NCBI RefSeq assembly: GCF_047730165.1
Contig: NZ_CP159834.1
Location: 1,922,001-1,986,000, forward strand
Length of the DNA stretch: 64,000 bases
Origin: Patiriisocius sp047730165
GTDB taxonomy: Bacteria > Bacteroidota > Bacteroidia > Flavobacteriales > Flavobacteriaceae
Direction: 5' to 3'
Every line of letters starts with the position of its first letter. Position 1 is the stretch's first letter. Shown here one piece after another: positions 27,446 through 37,690 of the stretch. Below the pieces are notes generated by a model. That model was given only the letters and a program-made list of their open reading frames with translations, had not been told where the DNA came from and ran no database searches. A program made the position numbers and the translations under genes.

Positions 27446-27530
27446 GGTTGCAGGTAACAATAGTATATATAACATATGTTCTATATACTTCTGATATAGG
27501 CTATATATAACATATGTTATATATAGCCTA
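27446..27530. repeat. right inverted end and AT-rich hairpin of the three-gene cassette
   Basis: GGTTGCAGGTAACAATAG is followed by ATAGTATATATAACATATG pairing with CATATGTTATATATAG. Nearly the same as 14361-14446, and followed like it by a copy of the 0.7 kb repeat. Confidence 0.65.
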
Positions 27531-27542
27531 TATATTAATTTT

Positions 27543-28200
27543 TATGAGCCAAGCAGCGCAGTATAAGCCATAGCTTATAAACCTTGTTAGCACAAGTTCT
27601 TTATTTTTTAAATCAAGCTACTATGCTTTATGCCTCGTACTTATTTATTAAGGCCAATGTAGTTCTATCTATTTAAAGACCATTACGGTATTCCGTAATG
27701 CGTTTTTCCTGTGGTATTGGTTTGGGTTGTAATAACTTGATAAACAGAAAGTTTTGGTCTTTTGTATTCATAGAAAAAAAATAGATTTCTTGCTGTCCGT
27801 TTGCATCTGTGGGGCTAAGATCTGGCGCTATTGTTTTTTGGGCCTGCTTAGGTTTTTCGTTTGCGCTTAAGTACTAAAAAAAATCCGGTTGGATTTCTGT
27901 CTTTGTTGGTATATCTAGTTCCTGAGCTTTTTACAAAGATGTGATAATCAGCAATAGTATGACTACGTGTAAATACCTAATTTTAACATTTCTTCTGTAG
28001 TTGCTTTGAATGATGTATTGACTTTTAAGGGTTTTGGCGATGTTAGCGAAATGAACCTAGCATGTATCGATATCAAAATGCATCGTTTTTAGAGCGATAC
28101 ATGTAGGTATATCAATAAAATAGGATTGCTTTACCAATGAGTGCGCTGTGGGGTGTTAGAAAAGGGTCTAGTGGGGTTAAGTAGGAGGTGAGGTGTTGTT
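27543..28200. repeat. dispersed 0.7 kb repeat, copy 2
   Basis: The best-preserved copy. Read on the minus strand it shows SPTDANGQQEIYFFSMN, then QEKRITEYRNGL, a stop, then IDRTTLALINKYEA and a stop; upstream NTSFKATTEEMLKLGI. Several stops remain, so it is a decayed coding element. Its right third continues without a break into the direct repeat carrying the methyltransferase gene. Confidence 0.65.
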
Positions 28201-28925
28201 TATGAGATTAAGTTAGCAAAAAGAGTCAAAAAGTGCGGAAATTCGAGAGAATTTCCCATTCCATCTTTAAACATGGTGAATTATACTCGTTGTGCGCCAC
28301 TGGTTTTTCTGTTTGATTGACTTTTAAAACTACAAAACAAGAAATTTTGTATGGTGTCAAATGGTGTTAAGTGGTCTTCTGTTACACACTTAATTTTATC
28401 AAACCCATCTTTCAATTCAGATGTTAATTCGTTTTCATTGTATTGTTTTATTTCGAGGCCACTACATTTTTTAGGACCATTTTTTGAAAAGGTTCCGATT
28501 ATCAAGAATCCGCTCACAGTTTTTCTTGCGGTTTTCATATATTTTTTTATTTGTTCAGGCGTTGTGAGAAAATGGAAGGCTGCTCTGTCGTGCCAGACAT
28601 CAAAAGTTATATTTGGTTCAAAGTCTGTAATGTCGCTTACAATCCAATTTACTTTGTTCGCTTTTTCTCCAAGTCGGTTTTTTGCTTTTTCAAGTGATTT
28701 AGCCGAAATATCCAGTACAGTAACATTTTCAAATCCTTCGTGAAGCAAGTAATCTACAAGTTTACTATCGCCACCGCCAATATCTATTATTTTTGCAGTC
28801 TTCTTTAGTCCGAAAGATTGTATCAACTCTAGCGAAGTTATTGGTGTTTCTTGGGTCCAACTTACTTGGTCTGGATTTTTGGTTTCATAAACGGTCTCCC
28901 AATGTTTTTTTCTGTCTAATTTCAT
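28020..28925. repeat. long direct repeat with methyltransferase gene, copy 1
   Basis: Nearly identical to 36735-37655 in the same orientation, about 0.9 kb. Similarity is highest from about 28200 to the methyltransferase start and ends abruptly just beyond it. Confidence 0.85.
28281..28925 (-). CDS. class I SAM-dependent methyltransferase, copy 1
   Basis: The 214-residue protein has the SAM motif I IDIGGGDSKLVDYLL, the acidic residue VLDIS (motif II) and FDVWHDRAAFHFL. The family looks like small-molecule methyltransferases of the thiopurine/tellurite type; the substrate is unknown. It differs from the copy at 37038-37655 by a handful of residues. The final nine residues exist because the TGA stop of the other copy reads AGA here, running on to a TAA at 28281. 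Confidence 0.85.
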   Translation of the reverse strand: MKLDRKKHWETVYETKNPDQVSWTQETPITSLELIQSFGLKKTAKIIDIGGGDSKLVDYLLHEGFENVTVLDISAKSLEKAKNRLGEKANKVNWIVSDITDFEPNITFDVWHDRAAFHFLTTPEQIKKYMKTARKTVSGFLIIGTFSKNGPKKCSGLEIKQYNENELTSELKDGFDKIKCVTEDHLTPFDTIQNFLFCSFKSQSNRKTSGAQRV

Positions 28926-28945
28926 AGTTAGGTTCGTTTTTTCAA

Positions 28946-29006
28946 CTTGTTGCTAACGTATAGTACATGGCGCGTTTCAATACGCAATAGACCTTGTTAG
29001 CACAAG
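28946..29006. repeat. cassette-boundary hairpin upstream of methyltransferase copy 1
   Basis: CTTGTTGCTAAC on the left matches GTTAGCACAAG on the right; the inner parts GTATAGTACATGGCGCG and TACGCAATAG pair imperfectly. Immediately followed by the left half of repeat copy 3. Confidence 0.6.
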
Positions 29007-29240
29007 TTCTTTATTTTTTAAATCAGACCGTTACGCTTTCTGGCTCGTATTTTTTTTATTAAGGCCAATGTAGTCATATCCATTTAAAGTCCATTACGGT
29101 AATTCAAAATTCGTTTTTCCTGTGGTATTAGTTCACGTTGTAATCTATTGAGAAACAAAAAGGTTTGGCCTTTTATCTTAACAGAAAGAAAAATAGATTT
29201 TATGCTGTCCGTTTATGTCTTACCGAGATAATTAGAGGAG
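28985..29240. repeat. dispersed 0.7 kb repeat, copy 3, left half
   Basis: Matches the left part of copies 1 and 2 and ends near the T9SS gene terminator. On the minus strand it still reads QEKRILNYRNGL, a stop, then MDMTTLALIKK. The right half resumes at 36515, beyond the giant T9SS gene. Confidence 0.6.
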
Positions 29241-29244
29241 AATG

Positions 29245-29290
29245 ATAACAAAAAAAGCTCAAAGAATCACAAAAGTGAATCTCTGAGCTT
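29245..29290 (-). terminator. intrinsic terminator of the T9SS adhesin gene
   Basis: On the minus strand AAGCTCAGAGATTCAC pairs with GTGATTCTTTGAGCTT over a TTTT loop (29255-29290), followed by a T run. It lies 80 bp after the stop at 29371. Confidence 0.85.
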
Positions 29291-29370
29291 AAAATAATAG
29301 TGTCTAAAATTAATGAAGAAGAGCGTTGTTTTTTACCTCAGTTCTTTGTTGATAGCTGGTTTTTATATCA

Positions 29371-32300
29371 TTATTTTACAATCAATCTACTTGTACTAGT
29401 ACCACTATCTGTTGTAATTGTTACCAGGTATACTGCGTTATCAAGTGATGTAATATTTAAACTTGTTACTTGTTGACTAGCTATTGTATTCGTAAGAATT
29501 AATCTACCTCTAAGGTCTCTTACCTCTACTAAAGAGATAGCAGCATTAGGAGATACAATAGTTACAAGATCACTGGCTGGGTTAGGATACATTGAAATAC
29601 TAGATGCTAATACATCTTTAGATCCTAATAATCTATCTTGAAATACAAGGGTAAATCTATTGTTAAACTCCCCTTGATCACTTGTAAAGCTGTAAGCATC
29701 TTCATTTAAGTTAGTCACAACTCCTGCTTGAGCATCTATTAGATATGGAGTTGCGTTTAACCAAGCCGCTCCATCTAAATCTGATAATGAAATCTTATAA
29801 GTTGTTACTTCTTCAATAATAGATGAGAATCCTAATGCTACGGTCATACCGTTATCAAAAGCTTCTCTAGCTTGCACAGTGTATCCTCTATCACTACCAT
29901 CAATGTGAGAGTAAATAGAAACTTTAGACGCTATACGTCCACTATCATATTTAATGTCAATACCCGCAGTAGCGTCTGCTACAAACCCTACTAATGTACT
30001 TCCAGAAACGTTGTAAGCACTGCTTGTAACACGCAACCAAAGTCTATCTTTAGCAATGGTGTTGTTTCTAAGCGTGGTGTTACCCGTAGTTAATCTCATA
30101 CTATTGTTAAAGGCTGCTGTCCCTGCTGCGGCAGCAAAAACACCAAAACCTTGAGCTGTTGATATTACTCCATTAGGAGTATTAGTTTCACCTATATCTG
30201 ATGCTGCAGCTACACCACCTAAACTGTTGTAGAATGATACATCATCCATACTGTAGTTGTTTCCATTAGTTTCTGCTCCAGGATAAGTTGTACTAGGTGC
30301 CGTGTTATGCTCCCAGAAATACAATCCATCTATCTGTGGGTTTGCAGATAGGAATACATCTGCATCTATAGCAGATGGATATGGATTAGACAACATGTTA
30401 GGGCTTTCTAATGCAGTCACATTAAAACCTAATGTGCTTGTAACAACACCATTGTTTAATGTACCTATGTTATAGTCATAACTAAATATACCACCTGCTC
30501 CATTATAGGATGTTTGTGGACGCACAAGGTATCCTTCACCTGCAGATAGAGCACCTGTTTCATACAGATTCCAGTCATCAAGTTCTGCATCTAAGAAATT
30601 ATAACCAGGAATACCTGCTATACTATTAAAGTTTGCAGTGATGTGAGCTTGAACGTTCCAAGCACTACTCCACACATCACCTCTAGTTTCTCCACTCATT
30701 GGGCTACCCATGATCATAAAATCAAGGACTTCTAAAGTAGGAGTATCTACAAGTACTGAGATTGACCCATTATTAGTTACCTCTGCTGTGTCTTCAAGCT
30801 GTACTAAACTACCTGTGTGGGCAACAGTAAGAGAACCTGTAGCTTGTACAAGTATATTATTGGTTACATTAATATAGGTGCCAGCTGCAATAGTTAAGTC
30901 ATTATCAATTTGCAATGCGCAAGCATCAAAAGAACCAGAAGTTGTACTATATGGACCGTCTATTACTACGTATGTGCTAGCATCTGGAGCACCATTACTC
31001 CAAGAAGCACCATCCCAAACTGTTGTTCTGCCAGATCCACCGCTTGAAATCGTCAGCGAGACATCATTTAAGCTAAAACCGCCTGTACCTGGGAAAACTT
31101 CAGGTATAAATGCATTGATTCTTAACGTAAGTGTCTGATTCAAATATGATTGAAGTAAAATTGTTGGATCAATCGATTGCGAAACCCAGCCTCCTGAATC
31201 TGAATTTCCCACAGAGAAATTCTGGGTGTATAAGTTATCTAAAAATACTAACCCGTCAGCATCATAGAGATCAATGGTGAAGCTTCTATCTTGTCCGCTA
31301 AAAATATCGATTTGAAAATCCTGCAACCATGAAAGATTAGCATTAGGCACTACCGCGGGAACAACTATTTGTTGTTGAATATAGTAATTGATTGGTACGT
31401 AGAAATTATCAAACCCTGTGTAAGCAGCATAGGTGCCACTCGAAACTGGATCACCTGTAGCATTACAATAAGAAATTGAATTAATATCATCGTACACTGT
31501 CCAATCTTGACCAGAACAACCTCCGGCCAATACTAAATTTGATCCCGACCATCCAGTTAAATCTCCAGTTTCAAAATTCCCGTTCGTAATAAGTTCAGCC
31601 GTACTTAAAGCGCATGCAGCCATATTTTGACAAACTGCCACTGAATTAAGTGTAAATGAAACACTTGAGCTGTTTGAAATAGCTCCGGAAGTTGCATAAC
31701 TAACTGTGTAATTTCCAGGAGTACTCGCTGATAAATCAACCTCTCCTGTTTCGGTACTAATAAATACTAATCCAGCAGTACTTGAGAATGTTCCACCTCC
31801 TAAGCCTATAATAGTCGGTGTAGGATCAGAATCATCAATACAATAAGTGGCAGCATCATACGTAAAATGCGTTGTGTTTAATTCTACTTCTACAGCATTA
31901 ACAATTTCGTTTGTAGCATTGTTAATTATCATTGCTACAAGATGAATTTCATCTTGATTTTGCCACGCAGGCAATGTATATGTAAATGTATGTGTATATG
32001 GTGTATTATACGTTACTGATGATGGAATTACACCAGCAACACCACCAAAACCACCAAGTAATGCACGGCCAACATGATTATACACCATTGAAGCTGCCGT
32101 AACAGGATCAGGAAGGTCTCTCCAATTTATACCTTCCCAATCAATTAAATCATTACTACCACCTGAGTAATAGTTGTGTTGATTATACCCATTACCTGTT
32201 CCAGTTACTCCATTTTCTACAACGACCACTGAAACATTATAATTTGTAGATCCCAAATCTAATGCAAATTTAGCGCTAAGATCTACACTAATTTCTCTAG

Positions 32301-35300
32301 TAGCTAAATCCCAGGTGCTATTAGTTATTTCAACTTTAGCCACGGGAACCTTAATTATATTTGCTAGATAGGCTGTTTCTATTATTTCAAAATCTGCATA
32401 TACAGGGCTTGGTTCTCTATTAAATAAACCAGATTGTACACCAGTAAGTTGAGAACCAATCGCAGCATCATAACTTGTTAACCTCATTGGGTTATAGGGG
32501 CCGCTTTGAACTGCAATTCCAATAAAGCTTCCGTCATTATAATAATGGTACATGTCTTTTAGACCTACAATACCTTCAGGGCAATATCCACACCATGTAT
32601 TTGTTGATTCTTCATAAACAACAGCCTTTTCAAATATTTCGCTTACAACAAACATTGGTTGTGTTAATGAATTATTCGTTAAATCAGAATCCGTATTCCC
32701 ATTTACGTTCGATATAGTTACTTCTAAAGATCGAGTGCCATAAGGAGCAGAACTCCAGAGTGTGGGATGTGTAAAGCTATAGTTTGCACCAGGCGCGATA
32801 TTTAATCCTGTTATAGCAAATGTATTGAATGCTCCTCCATCTATTGCCCAGTTTACATCTAAAGCAGTTATAGCGTTAATACCATTGTTTTTAATATCAC
32901 CTGTCATAGTCACAGATGTACTTAACGAATGTACATCATACATTGTTAAAGCTGCTAATTTGGCATCATTATACTTTGTGTTACCAATTGTGATATTATC
33001 AATTAACAACGCATTCATATCCGTCGTATTAAAATGACGGAAGGTCAAATAAACAATTTGTCCAACAAATGCAGATACATCTATAGCGTGCGTAAACACA
33101 TCACCAGAGGGTAATATTTCGCTAAATAAGGGTGAAGAGTTGGTGATTAATGCGGGATCTGGAGAAGTCGTAAGGTAAACACTATACTCTTCAGCAAAGT
33201 TAGATGTATTGAATGAACCTGCGGTAAATTTCAAAAACAATTCATAGGGATTGGCAGTTGTTAAATCAATCGCTATTGACGTCAAAAAATTATTAGGAAA
33301 TAATGGATCTCCGGTATCAGTATTCTTTGAAAATGAAGCAACAGTAAGAGTTTCTAATTCTGGAAAAACACTAGAAATATTTTCATATTCCCAGGAATAA
33401 CCATCACCATCAACATCAGTGTTAGTCCAACTTGGATTATCTAGGTTTGTATCCTCGAAATCCTCAGAAAAGTAAGGTTCACTTAGGCCATAAACGGTTA
33501 TAGGTTGTGTTATTGAATTATTAAGGAGATCAGGATCTGCAGTGCCATTGATATTTGATACATTTACCTCTAAAGATCGCTCTCCTAATGGGTTTGCATC
33601 CCATGTTGTAGGATGCGTAAAGCTATACGTTTCGCCAGGAGCAATATTTAAGCCTGTTAAGGCATATGTATTAGACGCTCCGCCGTCAATTGTCCAATTT
33701 ACATCTAAAGATGTAATGGCATTTGCGCCATAATTTTTAACATCACCAGTAATAGTTACAACGTCGTTTATTAAAGAGGCATCGGTTGTTGTTAATGCTT
33801 CTAATTTGGCATCGTTCGTAAAATTCGTTGTGTTTAATTCTACTTCTACAGCATTAACAATTTCGTTTGTAGCATTGTTAATTATCATTGCTACAAGATG
33901 AATTTCATCTTGATTTTGAGACGCAGGCAATGTATATGTAAATGTATGTGTATATGGTGTATTATACGTTACTGATGATGGAATTACACCAGCAATACCA
34001 CCAAAACCACCAAGTAATGCACGGCCAACATGATTATACACCATTGAAGCTGCCGTAACTGGATGAGGAAGGTCTCTCCAATTTATACCTTCCCAATCAA
34101 TTAAATCATTACTACCACCTGAGTAAAAGTTTGCTTGTTTATAACCATCATCTGTTCCAGTTACTCCATTTTCTACAACGACCACTGAAACATTATAATT
34201 TGTAGATCCCAAATCTAATGCAAATTTAGCGCTAAGATCTACACTAATTTCTCTAGTAGCTGAATTCCAGGTGCTATTAGTTATTTCAACTTTAGCCACG
34301 GGAACCTTAATTATATTTGCTAGATAGGCTGTTTCTATTAAGTCAAAATCTGCACTTACAGGCGTTGGTTCTCTATTAAATAAACCAGATGGTACACCAG
34401 TAAGTTGAGAACCAATTGCAGCATCATAACTTGTTAACCTCATTGGGTTAGAGGGGCCGTTTTGAACTGCAATTCCAATAAAGCTTCCGTCATTATAATA
34501 ATGGTACATGTCTTTTAGACCTACAATACCTTTAGGGCAAAATCCACACCATGTACCTGTCCATTCTTCATAAACAACAGCCTTTTCAAATATTTCGCTT
34601 ACAACAAACATTGGTTGTGTTAATGAATTATTCGTTAAATCAGAATCCGTATACCCATTTACGTTCGATATAGTTACTTCTAAAGATCGAGTGCCATAAG
34701 GAGCAGAACTCCAGAGTGTGGGATGTGTAAAGCTATAGTTTGCACCAGGCGCGATATTTAATCCTGTTATAGCAAATGTATTGAATGCTCCTCCATCTAT
34801 TGCCCAGTTTACATCTAAAGCAGTTATAGCGTTAACTCCATTGTTTTTAATATCACCTGTCATAGTCACAGATGCACTTAACGAATGTACATCATACATT
34901 GTTAGAGCTGCTAATTTGGCATCATTATACTTTGTGTTACCAATTGTGATATTATCAATTAACAACGCATTCATATCCGTCGTATTAAAATGACGGAAGG
35001 TCAAATAAACAATTTGTCCAACAAATGCAGATACATCTATAGCGTGCGTAAACACATCACCAGAGGGTAATATTTCGCTAAATAGGGGTGAAGAGTTGGT
35101 GATTAATGCGGGATCTGGAGAAGTCGTAAGGTAAACACTATACTCTTCAGCAAAGTTAGATGTATTGAATGAACCTGCGGTAAATTTCAAAAACAATTCA
35201 TAGGGATTGGCAGTTGTTAAATCAATCGCTGTTGACGTCAAAAAATTATTAGGAAATAATGGATCTCCGGTATCAGTATTCTTTGAAAATGAAGCAACAG

Positions 35301-36330
35301 TAAGAGTTTCTAATTCTGGAAAAACACTAGAAATATTTCCATATCCCCAGGAATAACCATCACCATCAACATCAGTGTTAGTCCAAGTTGGATTATCTAA
35401 GTTTGTATCCTCGAAATCCTCAGAAAAGTAAGGTTCACTTAGGCCATAAACGGTTATAGGTTGTGTTATTGAATTATTAAGGAGATCAGGATCTGTAGTA
35501 CCATTGATATTTGATACATTTACCTCTAAAGATCGCTCTCCTAATGGGTTTGCATCCCATGTTGTAGGATGCGTAAAGCTATACGTTTCTCCAGGAGCAA
35601 TATTTAAGCCTGTTAAGGCATATGTATTGGACGCTCCGCCGTCAATTGTCCAGTTTACATCTAAAGATGTAATGGCATTTGCGCCATTATTTTTAACATC
35701 ACCAGTAATAGTTACAACGTTATTTATTAAAGAGGCATCGGTTGTTGTTAATGCTTCTAATTTAGCATCGTTATCTAATAAGGACTTAATTGTAATATTA
35801 TCAATTAACAAAAGATTCTCATCAACTGTGTTGAAATGACGGAATGTTAAATAAACAGTTTGCCCAGCATATGCAGATATATCTACAACACGAGTAAACA
35901 AGCCATGAGAAGTCAAAACTTCGTTAAATACAGCTGGAGACGTAATAATTGTTGCAGGATCTGTAGACGTCGTAATATAAACACTATACTCATCGGTAAA
36001 GTAATCTGGATCTACTCCACCCGTAGTGAATTCTAGAATTAAGTTAGAAGCAGAAGCAGAGGATAAGTCAATCGCACTGGATGTTAAAAAGTTATCTGGA
36101 GTTAAGGGGGTTTGAGTATCGTGGTTCCATGAAAATGAACCAGCAGTGCCAGCTTCTAGCTCTGGAAAGGAAAAAGACCAATCTACACTAATCCAGTTAT
36201 GACCATCACCATCAACATCTGTTATAGTCCATCCTGTTAAGGCTTCAACTGTATTAAAATTCTCAGAAAAGTGTGTTTGTGCATTTACGCCATATGTCAG
36301 TAAGGCAATAACAAATAATAATTTATTCAT
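29371..36330 (-). CDS. giant T9SS-secreted adhesin-like protein with duplicated Omp28/choice-of-anchor modules
   Basis: 2319 residues. The signal peptide is MNKLLFVIALLTYGVNAQ. The N-terminal choice-of-anchor-J-type module (FSENFNTVEALTGW) is followed by CARDB-like segments. Two 652-residue units (about residues 184-834 and 835-1486) each carry CARDB-like parts, another anchor module (YFSEDFEDTNLDNP) and an Omp28-related thioredoxin-like domain with a CxxC (TWCGFCPKG in the first, TWCGYCPEG in the second). The C-terminal part has another carbohydrate-binding-like region and ends in a T9SS type A sorting domain (about the last 75 residues; MYPNPASDLVTI). It should be exported by type IX secretion and anchored to or shed from the surface. 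Ligand unknown. Confidence 0.88.
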   Translation of the reverse strand: MNKLLFVIALLTYGVNAQTHFSENFNTVEALTGWTITDVDGDGHNWISVDWSFSFPELEAGTAGSFSWNHDTQTPLTPDNFLTSSAIDLSSASASNLILEFTTGGVDPDYFTDEYSVYITTSTDPATIITSPAVFNEVLTSHGLFTRVVDISAYAGQTVYLTFRHFNTVDENLLLIDNITIKSLLDNDAKLEALTTTDASLINNVVTITGDVKNNGANAITSLDVNWTIDGGASNTYALTGLNIAPGETYSFTHPTTWDANPLGERSLEVNVSNINGTTDPDLLNNSITQPITVYGLSEPYFSEDFEDTNLDNPTWTNTDVDGDGYSWGYGNISSVFPELETLTVASFSKNTDTGDPLFPNNFLTSTAIDLTTANPYELFLKFTAGSFNTSNFAEEYSVYLTTSPDPALITNSSPLFSEILPSGDVFTHAIDVSAFVGQIVYLTFRHFNTTDMNALLIDNITIGNTKYNDAKLAALTMYDVHSLSASVTMTGDIKNNGVNAITALDVNWAIDGGAFNTFAITGLNIAPGANYSFTHPTLWSSAPYGTRSLEVTISNVNGYTDSDLTNNSLTQPMFVVSEIFEKAVVYEEWTGTWCGFCPKGIVGLKDMYHYYNDGSFIGIAVQNGPSNPMRLTSYDAAIGSQLTGVPSGLFNREPTPVSADFDLIETAYLANIIKVPVAKVEITNSTWNSATREISVDLSAKFALDLGSTNYNVSVVVVENGVTGTDDGYKQANFYSGGSNDLIDWEGINWRDLPHPVTAASMVYNHVGRALLGGFGGIAGVIPSSVTYNTPYTHTFTYTLPASQNQDEIHLVAMIINNATNEIVNAVEVELNTTNFTNDAKLEALTTTDASLINDVVTITGDVKNYGANAITSLDVNWTIDGGASNTYALTGLNIAPGETYSFTHPTTWDANPLGERSLEVNVSNINGTADPDLLNNSITQPITVYGLSEPYFSEDFEDTNLDNPSWTNTDVDGDGYSWEYENISSVFPELETLTVASFSKNTDTGDPLFPNNFLTSIAIDLTTANPYELFLKFTAGSFNTSNFAEEYSVYLTTSPDPALITNSSPLFSEILPSGDVFTHAIDVSAFVGQIVYLTFRHFNTTDMNALLIDNITIGNTKYNDAKLAALTMYDVHSLSTSVTMTGDIKNNGINAITALDVNWAIDGGAFNTFAITGLNIAPGANYSFTHPTLWSSAPYGTRSLEVTISNVNGNTDSDLTNNSLTQPMFVVSEIFEKAVVYEESTNTWCGYCPEGIVGLKDMYHYYNDGSFIGIAVQSGPYNPMRLTSYDAAIGSQLTGVQSGLFNREPSPVYADFEIIETAYLANIIKVPVAKVEITNSTWDLATREISVDLSAKFALDLGSTNYNVSVVVVENGVTGTGNGYNQHNYYSGGSNDLIDWEGINWRDLPDPVTAASMVYNHVGRALLGGFGGVAGVIPSSVTYNTPYTHTFTYTLPAWQNQDEIHLVAMIINNATNEIVNAVEVELNTTHFTYDAATYCIDDSDPTPTIIGLGGGTFSSTAGLVFISTETGEVDLSASTPGNYTVSYATSGAISNSSSVSFTLNSVAVCQNMAACALSTAELITNGNFETGDLTGWSGSNLVLAGGCSGQDWTVYDDINSISYCNATGDPVSSGTYAAYTGFDNFYVPINYYIQQQIVVPAVVPNANLSWLQDFQIDIFSGQDRSFTIDLYDADGLVFLDNLYTQNFSVGNSDSGGWVSQSIDPTILLQSYLNQTLTLRINAFIPEVFPGTGGFSLNDVSLTISSGGSGRTTVWDGASWSNGAPDASTYVVIDGPYSTTSGSFDACALQIDNDLTIAAGTYINVTNNILVQATGSLTVAHTGSLVQLEDTAEVTNNGSISVLVDTPTLEVLDFMIMGSPMSGETRGDVWSSAWNVQAHITANFNSIAGIPGYNFLDAELDDWNLYETGALSAGEGYLVRPQTSYNGAGGIFSYDYNIGTLNNGVVTSTLGFNVTALESPNMLSNPYPSAIDADVFLSANPQIDGLYFWEHNTAPSTTYPGAETNGNNYSMDDVSFYNSLGGVAAASDIGETNTPNGVISTAQGFGVFAAAAGTAAFNNSMRLTTGNTTLRNNTIAKDRLWLRVTSSAYNVSGSTLVGFVADATAGIDIKYDSGRIASKVSIYSHIDGSDRGYTVQAREAFDNGMTVALGFSSIIEEVTTYKISLSDLDGAAWLNATPYLIDAQAGVVTNLNEDAYSFTSDQGEFNNRFTLVFQDRLLGSKDVLASSISMYPNPASDLVTIVSPNAAISLVEVRDLRGRLILTNTIASQQVTSLNITSLDNAVYLVTITTDSGTSTSRLIVK
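31871..33826 (-). repeat. internal 1956 bp tandem unit, second in protein order
   Basis: Aligns with 33827-35782 at an offset of 1956 bp (652 codons) with few differences, so the duplication is recent and in frame. Differences include the CxxC surroundings (GYC against GFC). Confidence 0.85.
33827..35782 (-). repeat. internal 1956 bp tandem unit, first in protein order
   Basis: Partner of 31871-33826 in the adhesin gene. Long near-identity makes this stretch prone to recombination and to assembly collapse. Confidence 0.85.
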
Positions 36331-36514
36331 TTATTTAGGGATGTTAGGGTGTTAGGCTATTGTGAAACAGGGTATTAGCCTTTTAAGGTCGTAAAGATAT
36401 ATTTTAATATTTATCAAACACTTATTAATGGTAAATATGATTAAATAAATAGTAAATATGATTAAAAATCATATTTCAACCTATGCTTTTAAGCAATAAC
36501 TATTGCAACTAAAT

Positions 36515-36925
36515 ATTGGAAAATCTTTAGTGTTTTTCAGGCCTGGTTAGGTTTTTTCTTTCTCTTAAAAACTGAAAAATAATCTGATTGGATTTCTGTT
36601 TTTTTTATAATATGTTGATTATGATCTTATTAAAAAAAAAGAGGGGATGATAAAAATTAAAAGAACCACGATAAATTCGTGTTTTAAAAAAAAAACAGGT
36701 TTTTATACCTAATCGTACTATTTCTTCTTTAGTTGCTTTGAATGATGTATTGACTTCTAAGGGTTTTGGTGATGTTAGCGTAATGAACTTAGAATTCATC
36801 GATATCAAAATGCATCGATTTAGAGCGATACTTGCGGGTATATCAATAAATAGGCTTGCTTTACTAATGAGTGCGCTGTGGGGTGTTAGAAAAGGGTCTA
36901 TTGGGGTTGAGTAGGGGGTGAGGTT
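36515..36925. repeat. dispersed 0.7 kb repeat, copy 3, right half
   Basis: Completes the copy whose left half is at 28985-29240, so the adhesin gene sits inside a split repeat. On the minus strand the frame TSPKPLEVNTSF, then KATKEEIVRLGI, is open here (36605-36808), but downstream parts are broken. It runs on into the second methyltransferase direct repeat. Confidence 0.6.
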
Positions 36926-37655
36926 TAGTGTATGAGATTAAGTTAATAAAAAGAGTCAAAAAGTGCGGAAATTCGAGAGAATTTCCCATTCCATCTTTAA
37001 ACATGGTGAATTATACTCGTTGTGAGCCACTGGTTTTTCAGTTTGATTGTCTTTTAAAACTACAAAACAAGAAATTTTGTATGGTGTCAAATGGTGTTAA
37101 GTGGTCTTCAGTTACACACTTAATTTTATCAAACCCATCTTTCAATTCAGATGTTAATTCGTTTTCATTGTATTGTTTTATTTCGAGGCCACTACATTTT
37201 TTAGGACCATTTTTTGAAAAGGTTCCGATTATCAAAAATCCGCTCACAGCTTTTCTTGCGGTTTTCATATATTTTTTTATTTGTTCAGGCGTTGTGAGAA
37301 AATGGAAGGCTGCTCTGTCGTGCCAGACATCAAAAGTCATATTTGGTTCAAAGTCTGTAATGTCGCTTACAATCCAATTTACTTTGTTCGCTTTTTCTCC
37401 AAGTCGGTTTTTTGCTTTTTCAAGTGATTTAGCCGAAATATCAAGTACAGTAACATTTTCAAATCCTTCGTGAAGCAAGTAATCTACAAGTTTACTATCA
37501 CCGCCGCCAATATCTATTATTTTTGCAGTCTTCTTTAGTCCGAAAGATTGTATCAACTCTAGCGAAGTTATTGGTGTTTCTTGGGTCCAACTTACTTGGT
37601 CTGGATTTTTGGTTTCATAAACGGTCTCCCAATGCTTCTTCCTATCTAATTCCAT
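36735..37655. repeat. long direct repeat with methyltransferase gene, copy 2
   Basis: Partner of 28020-28925, same orientation, offset about 8.75 kb. Exchange between the two would excise or duplicate the adhesin gene. Confidence 0.85.
37038..37655 (-). CDS. class I SAM-dependent methyltransferase, copy 2
   Basis: 205 residues, almost identical to the protein at 28281-28925 (same IDIGGGDSKLVDYLL motif). It begins MELDRK instead of MKLDRK and ends at KRQSN, where the other copy reads through. Upstream of the start the two copies diverge completely, into different boundary hairpins, so they are in different promoter settings. Confidence 0.85.
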   Translation of the reverse strand: MELDRKKHWETVYETKNPDQVSWTQETPITSLELIQSFGLKKTAKIIDIGGGDSKLVDYLLHEGFENVTVLDISAKSLEKAKNRLGEKANKVNWIVSDITDFEPNMTFDVWHDRAAFHFLTTPEQIKKYMKTARKAVSGFLIIGTFSKNGPKKCSGLEIKQYNENELTSELKDGFDKIKCVTEDHLTPFDTIQNFLFCSFKRQSN

Positions 37656-37690
37656 TGTTCAATAGATTTTCAGTTTGTAGCGAGCGGTTA

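Noticed and set aside
30878..35839. Several plus-strand frames inside the adhesin gene
   Set aside because: Antisense shadows; two are duplicated only because the adhesin unit is duplicated.
36605..36808. 67-residue minus-strand frame as a gene
   Set aside because: It lies in the right half of repeat copy 3; the matching frames in copies 1 and 2 are interrupted, so I treat it as part of a decayed element.
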